Shown: one piece after another, positions 27,954-36,281 of the stretch
How the letters are laid out: each line of letters opens with the position of its first letter
Position numbering within the stretch: position 1 is the first letter of the stretch
Origin: Epsilonproteobacteria bacterium (ex Lamellibrachia satsuma)
GTDB lineage: Bacteria; Campylobacterota; Campylobacteria; Campylobacterales; Sulfurovaceae
Assembly (NCBI GenBank): GCA_003934925.1
Contig: JQIX01000020.1
Coordinates: 1-48,774 of the forward strand
Length of the DNA: 48,774 bases
Reading direction: 5' to 3'
The notes under the pieces: generated by a model
Seen by the model: the letters and a program-made list of their open reading frames with translations, nothing else
Databases searched by the model: none
Told to the model about the DNA's origin: nothing
Translations under genes and position numbers: made by a program

Positions 27954-28085
27954 ATGAAAGAAATGGAAAAACATTTTGATATTAATCTGGTGTTAATGGC
28001 TGTATTCTCATCGTTGGAGATTCTAAGAGGGGAAAAGAAAATTGAACTGGTTTATAATAACGGTGCCAAAGGAATTAAAGGGTGA
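27954..28085 (+). pseudogene. N-terminal fragment of a histidine-kinase-like protein
   Basis: A 43-codon frame with a good GGGGAG ribosome-binding site. The peptide (FDINLVLMAVFSSLEILRG, then KKIELVYN) resembles the stretch between the phospho-acceptor helices and the ATP-binding domain of hybrid histidine kinases. Near 28062 the homologous reading switches to the frame of the following gene (TVPKELKGDPEEL). One extra base at TATAATAACGG would explain it. Either a true frameshift, a sequencing error, or a short overlapping coupled ORF. Confidence 0.5.
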
Positions 28086-29259
28086 TCCTGAAGAATTGGC
28101 TTCTCTTATAACTAAGATACTTGCTTTTGTTTTTCAAAATACTGCCAAAAAAGAGATCGTCTTGTCTCTTTCCGCTCCTAAAGATTTTTTATATAAAGAA
28201 GCCATATCCTTTGAGATCAAAGATACTGATATTGCCAAAGAAAAGGTAGTGGTTTTTTTAGAAGAGCAATTAAAAAAAGACCTTATATTACATGATGGGA
28301 AGATCATATTTGATGATGAAAATCCATCAACAATACATATTAGCATACCTTTTAAATTAAATGAATTGGGGAACAGACGGCATTACAGGTTACCTGATAT
28401 TTCGATGTTGGGCAAAAAAGTTCTAGTGATCTGTGAGAGCCAACAGGTTGCACAAAGTATCCAAAAAATGTTTAAATATTTTCTCTATGATATTGATGTT
28501 GGATATGATGAATACAAAAAAAGCGGAAGTAATCTGATGCAGTATGATATTTTACTCATAGAGGAAAAACTTATTACAGAAGAGTTTGAGGATTTGGTTG
28601 CAAAAGTGCAGGAGGATACTTCTCTTAAATATGTGTTGCTTGAAAATTCAAATAATCATTCTGTAGAAGAAAAAAATTCACATATTGCATCTGCTCATTT
28701 GGTAAAACCGGTACTGCAAGAGAGTATATATGAGTTGATCATATCACTTTTCAGCGAGGATACCAAGAATAGAAATATAAGAGTTGATAAAAATAAGATC
28801 ATTATAAATATTGAAAATTATATTAATAAAAATTTTGAGAATAGTGAAGAAAGATTTATAAAAAAGGATCCAAGCGGAGATGATCTTCCCCCTGCAAAAC
28901 AGAAAAACAAAAGTGAAAAAGTTGTTTTAGATATTGCTGGCGGAGAAAAGAATGCAAAACAGGTCGGTCTGTCATACAAAAAGGAATTGAAGAAGTTTTT
29001 GGAGCACTTTGACCATTCTGATATCTATTTCAGACAAATTGTGAGTGAAAAATCAACATGGCAAATTAAAGAATTTTGTAAAGATCTGGAAAAATGGTCG
29101 AAGGTCATAGGTGCTCAACGTATGTTGAATTTTGCTGATGAGGTCAGCCTTCTGTTTGTCTATGATAAGCTTGATACTCTGCCGCTATATACGGCGAAAT
29201 ACCATGTAGAACTAAAAAAGCTCATTATGGAGATCAATCACTATTTAAGTTTAGTATAA
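28042..29259 (+). CDS. Degenerate hybrid histidine kinase / receiver / Hpt-like protein
   Basis: A 405-residue open frame (TTG start after AAGAGGGG) that aligns by eye to the second half of a hybrid kinase. LKGDPEELASLITKIL (12-27) marks the N-box. The ATP G1 box is degraded to DTDIAKEK (61-68). A receiver-like domain (about 125-240) has glutamate E174 where the phospho-acceptor aspartate should be but keeps K222-P223. The C-terminal Hpt-like domain (about 308-405) has K347 at the phospho-histidine position. No phosphotransfer residue survives, so it is a pseudokinase or decaying gene. The N-terminal piece lies in another frame upstream. Confidence 0.6.
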   Translation: MNWFIITVPKELKGDPEELASLITKILAFVFQNTAKKEIVLSLSAPKDFLYKEAISFEIKDTDIAKEKVVVFLEEQLKKDLILHDGKIIFDDENPSTIHISIPFKLNELGNRRHYRLPDISMLGKKVLVICESQQVAQSIQKMFKYFLYDIDVGYDEYKKSGSNLMQYDILLIEEKLITEEFEDLVAKVQEDTSLKYVLLENSNNHSVEEKNSHIASAHLVKPVLQESIYELIISLFSEDTKNRNIRVDKNKIIINIENYINKNFENSEERFIKKDPSGDDLPPAKQKNKSEKVVLDIAGGEKNAKQVGLSYKKELKKFLEHFDHSDIYFRQIVSEKSTWQIKEFCKDLEKWSKVIGAQRMLNFADEVSLLFVYDKLDTLPLYTAKYHVELKKLIMEINHYLSLV

Positions 29260-29305
29260 AACAATTTTAGAAGGGTATTACTATCATAACATAATTTAAA
29301 GATGG

Positions 29306-29311
29306 TAAAAT
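29306..29311 (+). promoter_or_regulatory. Promoter of fabD (extended -10)
   Basis: ATGGTAAAAT has TG-G-TAAAAT, 26 bases before the fabD ATG, matching the extended -10 seen upstream of the atp operon. Confidence 0.5.
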
Positions 29312-29337
29312 ACGTTAATTTCAATTAAGGATAACGT

Positions 29338-30276
29338 ATGTCGATTAAATGTGCATTTTTATTTCCGGGGCAAGGTTCCCAAGCTGTAGGTATGGGACAA
29401 GACTTTTTCAATAACTCTGATGTAGCCAAACAAATGGTGGCGGATGCTTCAAAGAGAACAGGTATAGACTTTGAACGTCTTCTTTTTACAGAAAATGATG
29501 ATCTTGAAAAGACAGAGTTCACGCAGCCGGCCATTTTGCTTGTGTCAGCCATAGCTCATAAGTTGTTCGAAGATGAGATGCCTATCAAACCTGTATATGC
29601 TTTGGGTCATTCTTTGGGAGAATTCTCTGCACTTGTAAGTGTAGGTGCCATAGATGCCATAGATGCTGTAGAGTTGGTAAACCTTCGCGGTAAACTGATG
29701 GCTGAAGCATGTGCAGGCCAGGATGTGGGAATGCTTGTATCGCTGGGGCTTGATGATAAGACCGTTGAAGATATCTGTGAAGCACAAAGAGAAGCGGGTA
29801 TGAGAGTATGGCCTGTGAATTATAATGCTGAAGGGCAGATTGTTATAGCAGGGATCAAACCGGATTTGGAAAAACTTGAACCTATCTTGAAAGAAGCAAA
29901 AGCAAGAAGAGCCATGTTGCTTAATATGTCCGTAGCAAGCCACTGTCCACTGCTTGAGAGTGCTGTTGCTCCTCTGGCTGAGAAACTGACGGAAGTCCTA
30001 AAAGATGAATTCATTGCACCTGTGATCTCAAATGTAACTGCAAAACCATACAGTACAAAAGCAGAAGCATTGGACCTGCTTCCCAAACAGTTGGTCTCAC
30101 CGGTACTTTACAAACAGTCCATTGCCAATTTTGATAATGATGTTGACTGTTATGTGGAGTTCGGCCATGGCGGTGTACTTAAAGGGCTTAATCGTAGAGC
30201 AACGAAAAAACCTCATTTTGTGGTTTCTGATATGGAATCTTTGGCAACTGCTATTGAAGCTATAAAAGAGCTTTAA
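29338..30276 (+). CDS. fabD: Malonyl-CoA:ACP transacylase
   Basis: A 312-residue enzyme that loads malonyl onto acyl carrier protein for fatty-acid synthesis. FPGQGSQAVGMG near the N-terminus, the nucleophile S92 in GHSLGEFSA, NFNAEGQIVIAG-like NYNAEGQIVIAG, and the histidine in SVASHCPLL are diagnostic. The ATG follows AAGGATAACGT. Confidence 0.95.
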   Translation: MSIKCAFLFPGQGSQAVGMGQDFFNNSDVAKQMVADASKRTGIDFERLLFTENDDLEKTEFTQPAILLVSAIAHKLFEDEMPIKPVYALGHSLGEFSALVSVGAIDAIDAVELVNLRGKLMAEACAGQDVGMLVSLGLDDKTVEDICEAQREAGMRVWPVNYNAEGQIVIAGIKPDLEKLEPILKEAKARRAMLLNMSVASHCPLLESAVAPLAEKLTEVLKDEFIAPVISNVTAKPYSTKAEALDLLPKQLVSPVLYKQSIANFDNDVDCYVEFGHGGVLKGLNRRATKKPHFVVSDMESLATAIEAIKEL

Positions 30277-30314
30277 TTATATTTAGTTAATTGCCTTTTA
30301 TTTTGATTGTGGCG

Positions 30315-30421
30315 TTATTTCTCTTTTCATTTTTTTAGAAAAAACGAAACAAAAAATCGTTGTGGCTCTCGAATCGCTTCGCTTTCAAGGGCGTTCGCCA
30401 CAACAGGGCACGCTTTGCGTG
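30315..30421. repeat. Inverted-repeat-rich spacer between fabD and mtnN
   Basis: The spacer holds GTTGTGGC (30359-30366) and GCCACAAC (30397-30404) as inverted arms around a GC-rich loop, then a tight CACGC-TTT-GCGTG hairpin (30409-30421). TTTCTCTTTTCATTTTTTTAGAAAAAACGAAAC upstream is also self-complementary in part (quoted pieces shortened in reading). It looks like a dispersed palindromic element rather than coding sequence. Confidence 0.4.
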
Positions 30422-30442
30422 ATTATATGACTAGGAGTTTTA

Positions 30443-31129
30443 ATGAAAATAGCGATCATGGGTGCAATGCCCGAAGAGATAGAACCGATTATCTCCAAGT
30501 TAGACAACTTGAATGTGGTAGAGTATGCCGCAAACAAGTATTATGAAGGTGCCTATCATGGCAAAGAAGTTGTGGTGGCCTATTCAAAAATAGGAAAAGT
30601 CTTTGCCACATTGACTGCTACGATTCTCATAGAGAAATTCGATTGTAATACTTTGCTTTTTTCCGGAGTGGCCGGAGCGATCTCTAATGATCTGAAAGTG
30701 GGTGATCTTATCATTGCAGATAGTTTATGTCAACATGATCTTGATATTACAGCTTTTGGACATCCTTACGGGTATGTACCTGAAGGTGAAGTATGTGTTG
30801 CTTCAGATGAAAAACTCCGGGATCTTGCAAAACAGGTAGCAGAAGCCAAAGGATTGCCGCTTAAAGAAGGGATCATCGCGACAGGTGACCAGTTCGTTGC
30901 AGATGCTGAACGAAAAGAGTGGATAGGTAAGACCTTCAATGCTGATGCCTTGGAGATGGAAGGAGCAGCGGTTGCAGTAGTCTGTTCAGCCCTGAATGTA
31001 CCGTTCTTCATTTTACGTGCCATCTCTGATGCGGCAGATATGGATGCGGGGTTTGATTTTGACAAATTTTTGGAATCTTCTGCAAAGATCAGTGCTGATT
31101 TTATTTTATCGATGGTTGATGGAATGTAG
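30443..31129 (+). CDS. mtnN: 5'-methylthioadenosine/S-adenosylhomocysteine nucleosidase
   Basis: A 228-residue nucleosidase that cleaves adenine from MTA and SAH (in some Campylobacterota also from aminodeoxyfutalosine in menaquinone synthesis). MKIAIMGAMPEEI, LLFSGVAGAI, ATGDQFVAD, and MEGAAVAVVCSALNVPF, with the catalytic aspartate in RAISDAAD, are all present. AGGAG precedes the ATG. Its stop codon lies within the start of a strong hairpin. Confidence 0.94.
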   Translation: MKIAIMGAMPEEIEPIISKLDNLNVVEYAANKYYEGAYHGKEVVVAYSKIGKVFATLTATILIEKFDCNTLLFSGVAGAISNDLKVGDLIIADSLCQHDLDITAFGHPYGYVPEGEVCVASDEKLRDLAKQVAEAKGLPLKEGIIATGDQFVADAERKEWIGKTFNADALEMEGAAVAVVCSALNVPFFILRAISDAADMDAGFDFDKFLESSAKISADFILSMVDGM

Positions 31130-31197
31130 GGTGTTGTCCTCCGACAACACACTGTGAAACCAATATATAATTGGTGTTGTGAGGCACAACACCCTAC
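31127..31197. repeat. Strong palindrome between mtnN and the ttcA-like gene
   Basis: The left arm (31127-31150) and right arm (31174-31196) are almost perfect complements over about 23 bases: TAGGGTGTTGTCCTCC... against ...GAGGCACAACACCCTA. The left arm includes the mtnN stop and the right arm ends three bases before the next ATG. CCCTACAAA at the right edge resembles the edge of the 1536-1605 element, so it may belong to a related palindromic family. It could terminate mtnN or hide the next start. Confidence 0.65.
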
Positions 31198-31199
31198 AA

Positions 31200-32030
31200 A
31201 TGAGGAAAATTTTGAACGATAACGAAAAACGTAGTAGAGCTAAAACCATACCGATGAGTAAAAAACTCCTTAAAGTGATAGGCAAGACCAATGCAGAGTT
31301 CAGACTCATAGGTGAAGGTGATAAAGTTTTGGTTGGGTTGAGCGGGGGAAAAGACTCTCTGGCACTTGTACATGCCCTCAAACATATACAGCGTCATGCC
31401 CCTTTCAACTTCGAGTTTGAAGCCTGTACCATCAAATACGGAATGCCTGACGAACATTATGAGTTCCTCTCCAAACATTGTGAAGAGTACGACATCAAAC
31501 ATACGGTATATGACACCAACATCTTTGAGATCTCGCATGATACCATTCGGGAGAACTCCTCATTTTGCAGCTACTTTTCACGTATGAGAAGAGGAGCTCT
31601 TTATACTTTTGCCGAAGAGGGTGGCTTTAACAAAGTGGCACTGGGTCACCATTTTGATGACACGGTAGAGAGTTTCTTCATGAATATGTTCTACAACGGA
31701 AGTATGAGAGCCCTGGCTCCCATCTACAAAACAGGCAGAGGCTTCCATCTTATACGTCCCCTCATTCAGGCAAGAGAATCACAGCTGCGTGCATTTGCAG
31801 AAGATAACAATTTACAAGTCATAGGAGATGAAGCCTGCCCGGCTATGCTCAAAGATGTGAAAATGCCACATGCAAGAGCTTCGACAAAAGCATGGTTGGC
31901 AGAACTTGAAGCTGAGAATAAAGACATTTTTAAAATGTTCAAAGCTTCATTTAAACATATCCATGATGATACCTTTTTGGACCCGACACGTTGGAACAGG
32001 GATGATATTTCAGTGAGCAGTGAGCAGTGA
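31200..32030 (+). CDS. ttcA: TtcA-like tRNA thiolation ATPase
   Basis: A 276-residue PP-loop ATPase (SGGKDS at 48-53) of the TtcA/TilS family; TtcA makes 2-thiocytidine 32 in tRNA. GHHFDDTVESFFMNMFYNG is the second family block. Classical TtcA needs three cysteines for its iron-sulfur cluster; here C123 is present, the CxxC partner is F126, and a cysteine sits at C213 in EACPAM. I chose the ATG at 31200; an in-frame ATG at 31179 lies within the hairpin and one at 31254 starts MSKKLL. Confidence 0.75.
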   Translation: MRKILNDNEKRSRAKTIPMSKKLLKVIGKTNAEFRLIGEGDKVLVGLSGGKDSLALVHALKHIQRHAPFNFEFEACTIKYGMPDEHYEFLSKHCEEYDIKHTVYDTNIFEISHDTIRENSSFCSYFSRMRRGALYTFAEEGGFNKVALGHHFDDTVESFFMNMFYNGSMRALAPIYKTGRGFHLIRPLIQARESQLRAFAEDNNLQVIGDEACPAMLKDVKMPHARASTKAWLAELEAENKDIFKMFKASFKHIHDDTFLDPTRWNRDDISVSSEQ

Positions 32031-32040
32031 GCAGTAAGCA
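32013..32040 (+). repeat. Four-unit heptanucleotide tandem repeat
   Basis: GTGAGCA is repeated at 32013, 32020 and 32027, with a fourth copy GTAAGCA at 32034. The array encodes the end and stop codon of the ttcA-like gene and supplies the GTG start of the pseudouridine synthase. Seven is not a multiple of three, so copy-number change would shift frames locally. Confidence 0.85.
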
Positions 32041-32986
32041 GTTTATAGCCTTAACGGCTGGCAGAATAGATAAGATCCTGTCCCAAAAACTTGATGTAAG
32101 CCGTAATCAGGCAGAAAAACTCATTAAGGATGGACTCGTTTCCGTAAATGGCAAGACAATAACCAAAACCAGTTTCAAAGTGTCAAAGGATGATGAGGTT
32201 GGTTATGAATTCAAAGAAGCTGAAAAGCGGGAAGCTGTCGAAATAGATTTTGATGTAGAGATACTGTATGAAGATGAGTACTTGCTTGTAGTGAACAAGC
32301 CGTCAGGACTTGTGGTGCATCCGGCACCGTCGGTCAAAGAAGCTACTTTGGTGGATTGGCTGGTAAAAAAGGGTATTTCTCTTTCTACTATTTCCGGTGA
32401 AGAGCGTCATGGGATCGTGCATCGTATAGACAAAGGGACTACAGGGGCATTGGTCATTGCCAAAGACAATAAAGTGCATGAAGCACTGAGTGAGCAGTTA
32501 CAGGACAAGAGTATGGGGCGTTACTATCTTGCTCTTATTGACCATCCGTTAAAAGAGGACGTTGTCGTAGATAAACCTATAGGGCGTAATCCCAAGAACA
32601 GGCTGAAAATGGATGTTGTGCCTCATGGCAAACCGGCTAAAACCGCCTTTAAAAAACTTTTGACCTCTGCATATGGCGTGGAGCTGATAGCGGCAAAACT
32701 GTTTACGGGAAGAACCCATCAGATCCGTGTACACCTGAATACTTTGGGACGGCATATACTTGGTGATGATTTATATGGATTTAAGACCAAAAGAGATAAA
32801 ATTCCTAGAGTTTATCTGCATGCATATCTACTATATTTAGTCCACCCGGTAACCGGTGAAAAAATGGAGTTTACAGCACCGCTTTTTGACGATATGAAAA
32901 CGTATATGGCAAAATATTTTGATCAAGGTGAAATTAATGAAAAAATCAATCCTCTTACTCTCGGCTCTGGCTTTATTGGTTCTTAA
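32027..32986 (+). CDS. RluA/RluD-family pseudouridine synthase
   Basis: A 319-residue enzyme isomerising uridines in 23S rRNA or tRNA. An S4 RNA-binding domain (about 12-60, RIDKILSQKLDVSRNQAEKLI) precedes the catalytic domain with D135 in HRIDKGTTG and the later GRTHQIRVH. RluD-like by layout, but the target position cannot be assigned. GTG start inside a heptanucleotide repeat, overlapping the ttcA-like stop (GTGA). Its last 16 codons overlap the next gene in another frame. Confidence 0.85.
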   Translation: MSSKQFIALTAGRIDKILSQKLDVSRNQAEKLIKDGLVSVNGKTITKTSFKVSKDDEVGYEFKEAEKREAVEIDFDVEILYEDEYLLVVNKPSGLVVHPAPSVKEATLVDWLVKKGISLSTISGEERHGIVHRIDKGTTGALVIAKDNKVHEALSEQLQDKSMGRYYLALIDHPLKEDVVVDKPIGRNPKNRLKMDVVPHGKPAKTAFKKLLTSAYGVELIAAKLFTGRTHQIRVHLNTLGRHILGDDLYGFKTKRDKIPRVYLHAYLLYLVHPVTGEKMEFTAPLFDDMKTYMAKYFDQGEINEKINPLTLGSGFIGS

Positions 32987-33611
32987 CGGCTGTGGCGGTA
33001 TTAAAGGACTGCTACTTTACAAAACAGACCCAACATTAGAAAGAATAACAGAAGTACATACTTTACCCATGAGTAGTTCTGTAGGTTTTGAATGGAAAGC
33101 CATAGAAGACAAACGTATACATGGTATAAATATCTATAGAGGCTTACCTACAGATAGATTTAAGACAGATCAGGGATTTAAGCGTGTAGGTTCGGTCGGG
33201 AACCGTTATGGTACACACTTTGTTGACATACATGTAAAACCCAGTACAACGTATCTCTATACATTTACTACATATTCTTTTGGGAAAGAATCGAAACATG
33301 GTGCTGTGCTTAAAGTGAAAACACAACCACCTTTTGCAGGAGTCTCTTTTGTGCAAGCCTATAAAGTAGCACCGAAAGTAGTGAAACTTTTATGGAAACC
33401 ACACTCAAATGAAAGAGTAAATGCTTATATCATAGAGCGTTCTGTTAATGGCGGTGAGTGGAAATATATGGCATTGGTTAAAGGGCGGCTCATGGTAGAA
33501 TATGTTGATGGCCGTGTACGAGCCGGTAATAATTATGCATATCGTATTTTTGCAAGAGGGTATGATAAGATTCGATCTCAACCAAGCCAGGTTGCACATA
33601 TTTCATTTTAA
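32937..33611 (+). CDS. Putative lipoprotein with fibronectin type III-like domains
   Basis: A 224-residue protein with a lipoprotein signal (MKKSILLLSALALLVLNGC; lipobox cysteine 19). Two beta-sandwich domains follow (about 45-125 and 130-224) with FN3-like features: VGFEWKAIEDKRIHGINIYRG and VKLLWKPHSNERVNAYIIERS, each ending in a TYLYTF or NYAYRIFA strand. Probably an envelope binding protein; the ligand is unknown. The ATG follows AAGGTG and lies within the end of the pseudouridine synthase gene. Confidence 0.75.
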   Translation: MKKSILLLSALALLVLNGCGGIKGLLLYKTDPTLERITEVHTLPMSSSVGFEWKAIEDKRIHGINIYRGLPTDRFKTDQGFKRVGSVGNRYGTHFVDIHVKPSTTYLYTFTTYSFGKESKHGAVLKVKTQPPFAGVSFVQAYKVAPKVVKLLWKPHSNERVNAYIIERSVNGGEWKYMALVKGRLMVEYVDGRVRAGNNYAYRIFARGYDKIRSQPSQVAHISF

Positions 33612-33624
33612 AACAGGATAGTCA

Positions 33625-34794
33625 ATGCCACATTTAAAAGTTACTCCATTTGATATCTCTGTTATAGAGCAACATATCCCCCAAAGCGATATCATTACTT
33701 TTAGAGCAAAAGCTCTTAAAGGGGATGATGAGCTTTTGGGTGTTGAATATGGCGGTGAAGAATTCCTGCTTCAGATCAAACCGGATGCAAAAGCAACACT
33801 TGTCAAGTATGACAAAGTAACAAGACCGCTTAAAGTGAATCTGCTGAAAGAGGCATTGGACAAAGTTTCCAAGGAGTTGGATTTGGAAATACAAAGTTCG
33901 AATATTGCACTTTCCAATACAAAACCGGCTTTATCATCGGAATATTTTAAAAAAATAGAAGATTTTGGGAAAATAACATTTCCCAAAGAGAAAATCTCTG
34001 TTGAGGTAGGTTTTGGTTCGGGCCGTCATTTGCTTTATCAGGCCCAGAAAAATCCGGATATACTTTTTATAGGTTTGGAGATACATACACCTTCTGCGCA
34101 ACAGGTATTGAGGCAGATAGAACTGCAGGGGCTTGATAATATCTGGATAGTCAATTATGATGCAAGACTTTTTTTGGAAATGCTGCCTTCAAATTCCTGT
34201 GAGCAGATATTTGTACACTTTCCTGTTCCCTGGGATAAAAAACCACATAGACGCGTGATCAGTCCGAGTTTTTTAGATGAATCTATGAGAGTACTGAAAA
34301 AAGGGGGACGCCTGGAACTTCGTACGGATAGCGATAAATATTTCTGGTATGCGCTGGAGACGTTCTTTGCTGTACCAAAAACAGAGGTGGAAGTACGGAA
34401 GAATGAGGCGCTTGAAGTGACCAGTAAGTATGAAGCAAGATGGAGGAAACAGGAAAAAGACATTTATGATGTTTATGTGAAATGTACAGAAAATTCCGAA
34501 CCCAAAGAATTAAGCATAGATTTTAACTTTAATATCGTAAAATATAAAAAAGGTTTAGAAGAGAAATTACCTCAAAAAGCGATGGTCTTTGACGGTTATT
34601 TTGTACATTTTGAACGTATCTATAAAATAGGAGAAGAAAATCTTCTGATCAAATGTGCATTTGGAAGTTTTGACCGGCCTGAGCATAAATATATTTTAAT
34701 AGAAGAAAATAGTTGCAGATATTTTGTTTCACCGCCAGTGAAAACAATGGTCAACTATGAAGCACACAAAAAAATAATGGAACTTCTCCGTTAA
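33625..34794 (+). CDS. trmB: tRNA (guanine-N7)-methyltransferase
   Basis: A 389-residue SAM-dependent enzyme making m7G46 in tRNA. The SAM motif VEVGFGSGRHLLYQA (about 124) and the HFPVPWDKKPHRRVISPSFL block with GGRLELRTDS are diagnostic. It is much longer than the roughly 240-residue typical TrmB, with about 110 extra N-terminal and 90 extra C-terminal residues, a form I associate with Campylobacterota. Starts 13 bases after the lipoprotein gene. Confidence 0.88.
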   Translation: MPHLKVTPFDISVIEQHIPQSDIITFRAKALKGDDELLGVEYGGEEFLLQIKPDAKATLVKYDKVTRPLKVNLLKEALDKVSKELDLEIQSSNIALSNTKPALSSEYFKKIEDFGKITFPKEKISVEVGFGSGRHLLYQAQKNPDILFIGLEIHTPSAQQVLRQIELQGLDNIWIVNYDARLFLEMLPSNSCEQIFVHFPVPWDKKPHRRVISPSFLDESMRVLKKGGRLELRTDSDKYFWYALETFFAVPKTEVEVRKNEALEVTSKYEARWRKQEKDIYDVYVKCTENSEPKELSIDFNFNIVKYKKGLEEKLPQKAMVFDGYFVHFERIYKIGEENLLIKCAFGSFDRPEHKYILIEENSCRYFVSPPVKTMVNYEAHKKIMELLR

Positions 34795-34804
34795 AGGAAT
34801 ATCG

Positions 34805-35479
34805 ATGTCTAATGTAATTACTGCTTCCCACCTTACCCTTGCTTACGAAAACGGAGCAAAAGAGGTCATTAAAGATGCAAGTTTCAGTATCAAAAAAGGG
34901 GAGTTTGTTTTTATTACCGGTCCCAGCGGTTCGGGTAAATCAACACTTTTAAAAGCACTCTACGGAAAGATAAAGCCAACGGAAGGAAATCTTGTTGTAG
35001 GAGGGCTCGACCTGGCAAATGTACGGCAGAGCAAACTACAGGAACTAAGAACACATTTGGGAATCATATTTCAAGATTATAAACTGGTAAATGAATGGAC
35101 AGTAGCCAAAAATGTCGTTTTGCCTTTGATGATAGCAGGTTACTCTGTCGATGTGCAGAATACACAGGCACACAGGCTTCTCAAGCATGTTAGGCTTGCC
35201 GAGCATGCAGATAAATTCCCTCTGGAGTTAAGCGGAGGAGAACAGCAGCGTGTAGGGGTGGCAAGGGCACTCGCCAAAAATCCGGTGGTCATACTTGCAG
35301 ATGAACCTACAGGTAATCTTGATGACTACTCTTCAAACGTGATCTGGGATCTGATGGAAAATGCATGTCAGCAGCTTGAAACAACCGTTCTTGTGGTAAC
35401 ACATAAGATCCCAACGATCTTTTCTTTGCCATACAGACATTTCATCATTGAGAGTAAGGGTGTATATGAAGTTCATTAA
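34805..35479 (+). CDS. ftsE: Cell-division ABC transporter ATPase FtsE
   Basis: A 224-residue ATPase. Walker A GPSGSGKST (39-47), the signature LSGGEQQRVGVARAL (about 139) and Walker B VILADEPTGNLD are intact. With FtsX it senses division and switches on septal wall hydrolases through a periplasmic coiled-coil protein. ftsX overlaps its 3' end by 14 bases. Confidence 0.93.
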   Translation: MSNVITASHLTLAYENGAKEVIKDASFSIKKGEFVFITGPSGSGKSTLLKALYGKIKPTEGNLVVGGLDLANVRQSKLQELRTHLGIIFQDYKLVNEWTVAKNVVLPLMIAGYSVDVQNTQAHRLLKHVRLAEHADKFPLELSGGEQQRVGVARALAKNPVVILADEPTGNLDDYSSNVIWDLMENACQQLETTVLVVTHKIPTIFSLPYRHFIIESKGVYEVH

Positions 35480-36281
35480 AAACCACCTTATGTTTATTTT
35501 GCCGCTTATGGCTATTTTGCTTGGTATAGAGTTCTATCTTGTTTTTGACAGGACCACAGATTCTTATGAAAAAGGACTTAAAGAGGGCTATTCCATGCTT
35601 GTTGTTACAAAAAAGCCTATGAAGCTTGAAGCACTTCAATCACTCAATAAACATATCAGCAGAAGTGAAAAGATAGAAAGAAAGAATATTGTCTCAAAGA
35701 TTGCGAAGGGAGTAAGCCATAGCAGCAGTAAAGAGATACTTGCATCGTTGCCTTATTTTTACAATGTAGGACTGGATTCTTATCTGCAGACCTCTGTCCT
35801 TGAACAGATCAAAACCGACCTTGAAGCAGATCCGAATGTTAAGAAAGTAGAAACCTTCGGCAGTAGTTACAGTTCAGCATACAGACTCTTTTCTTTTATC
35901 AAATTTACGCTGAAACTCTTTATCGGTTTTATGGCTGTGGTCAGCTTTTTCCTTATTATTAAACAAATGGAAATTTGGAAGTATACACATAGGGAGCGTA
36001 TGCAGGTCATGGAGATATTCGGTGCTCCGGTAATATTGAGATCAGGCATACTTTTTAAAGTGGCCATAGTGGATGCTTTTTTTGCAACCATACTGACCAG
36101 TGCGGTTTTTCTTTATGTCAAGTTTCAGTGGGCGGCACATAGCGGTATCGATATGATGATGCAGAACAAGGAAGAACTTTTCAGGCTTACAGATATTGCG
36201 GTCCTTTTGGGGGCAGCATTGCTTATAGTGATCATAGCAGTCTATTCGGTTGTATTCTCAAACAGGGGAGTGCAGGAGTGA
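35466..36281 (+). CDS. ftsX: Cell-division protein FtsX
   Basis: A 271-residue inner-membrane protein with four membrane segments (about 7-27, 148-170, 198-220, 245-265) and a large periplasmic loop after the first. REMQVMEIFGAP-like RERMQVMEIFGAP in the cytoplasmic segment is the FtsX hallmark. I use the ATG at 35466 after AAGGGTG; an upstream TTG at 35448 is in frame. Overlaps the EnvC-like gene by four bases. Confidence 0.9.
   Translation: MKFIKNHLMFILPLMAILLGIEFYLVFDRTTDSYEKGLKEGYSMLVVTKKPMKLEALQSLNKHISRSEKIERKNIVSKIAKGVSHSSSKEILASLPYFYNVGLDSYLQTSVLEQIKTDLEADPNVKKVETFGSSYSSAYRLFSFIKFTLKLFIGFMAVVSFFLIIKQMEIWKYTHRERMQVMEIFGAPVILRSGILFKVAIVDAFFATILTSAVFLYVKFQWAAHSGIDMMMQNKEELFRLTDIAVLLGAALLIVIIAVYSVVFSNRGVQE

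Noticed and set aside
28042-28085. Programmed ribosomal frameshift in the kinase-like gene
   Set aside because: No heptameric slippery sequence or downstream stimulatory structure is evident at TATAATAACGG; mutation or sequencing error is simpler.
30307-30546. 79-codon frame in the fabD-mtnN spacer
   Set aside because: Runs out of frame into the start of mtnN and covers the inverted-repeat spacer; no ribosome-binding site or domain.
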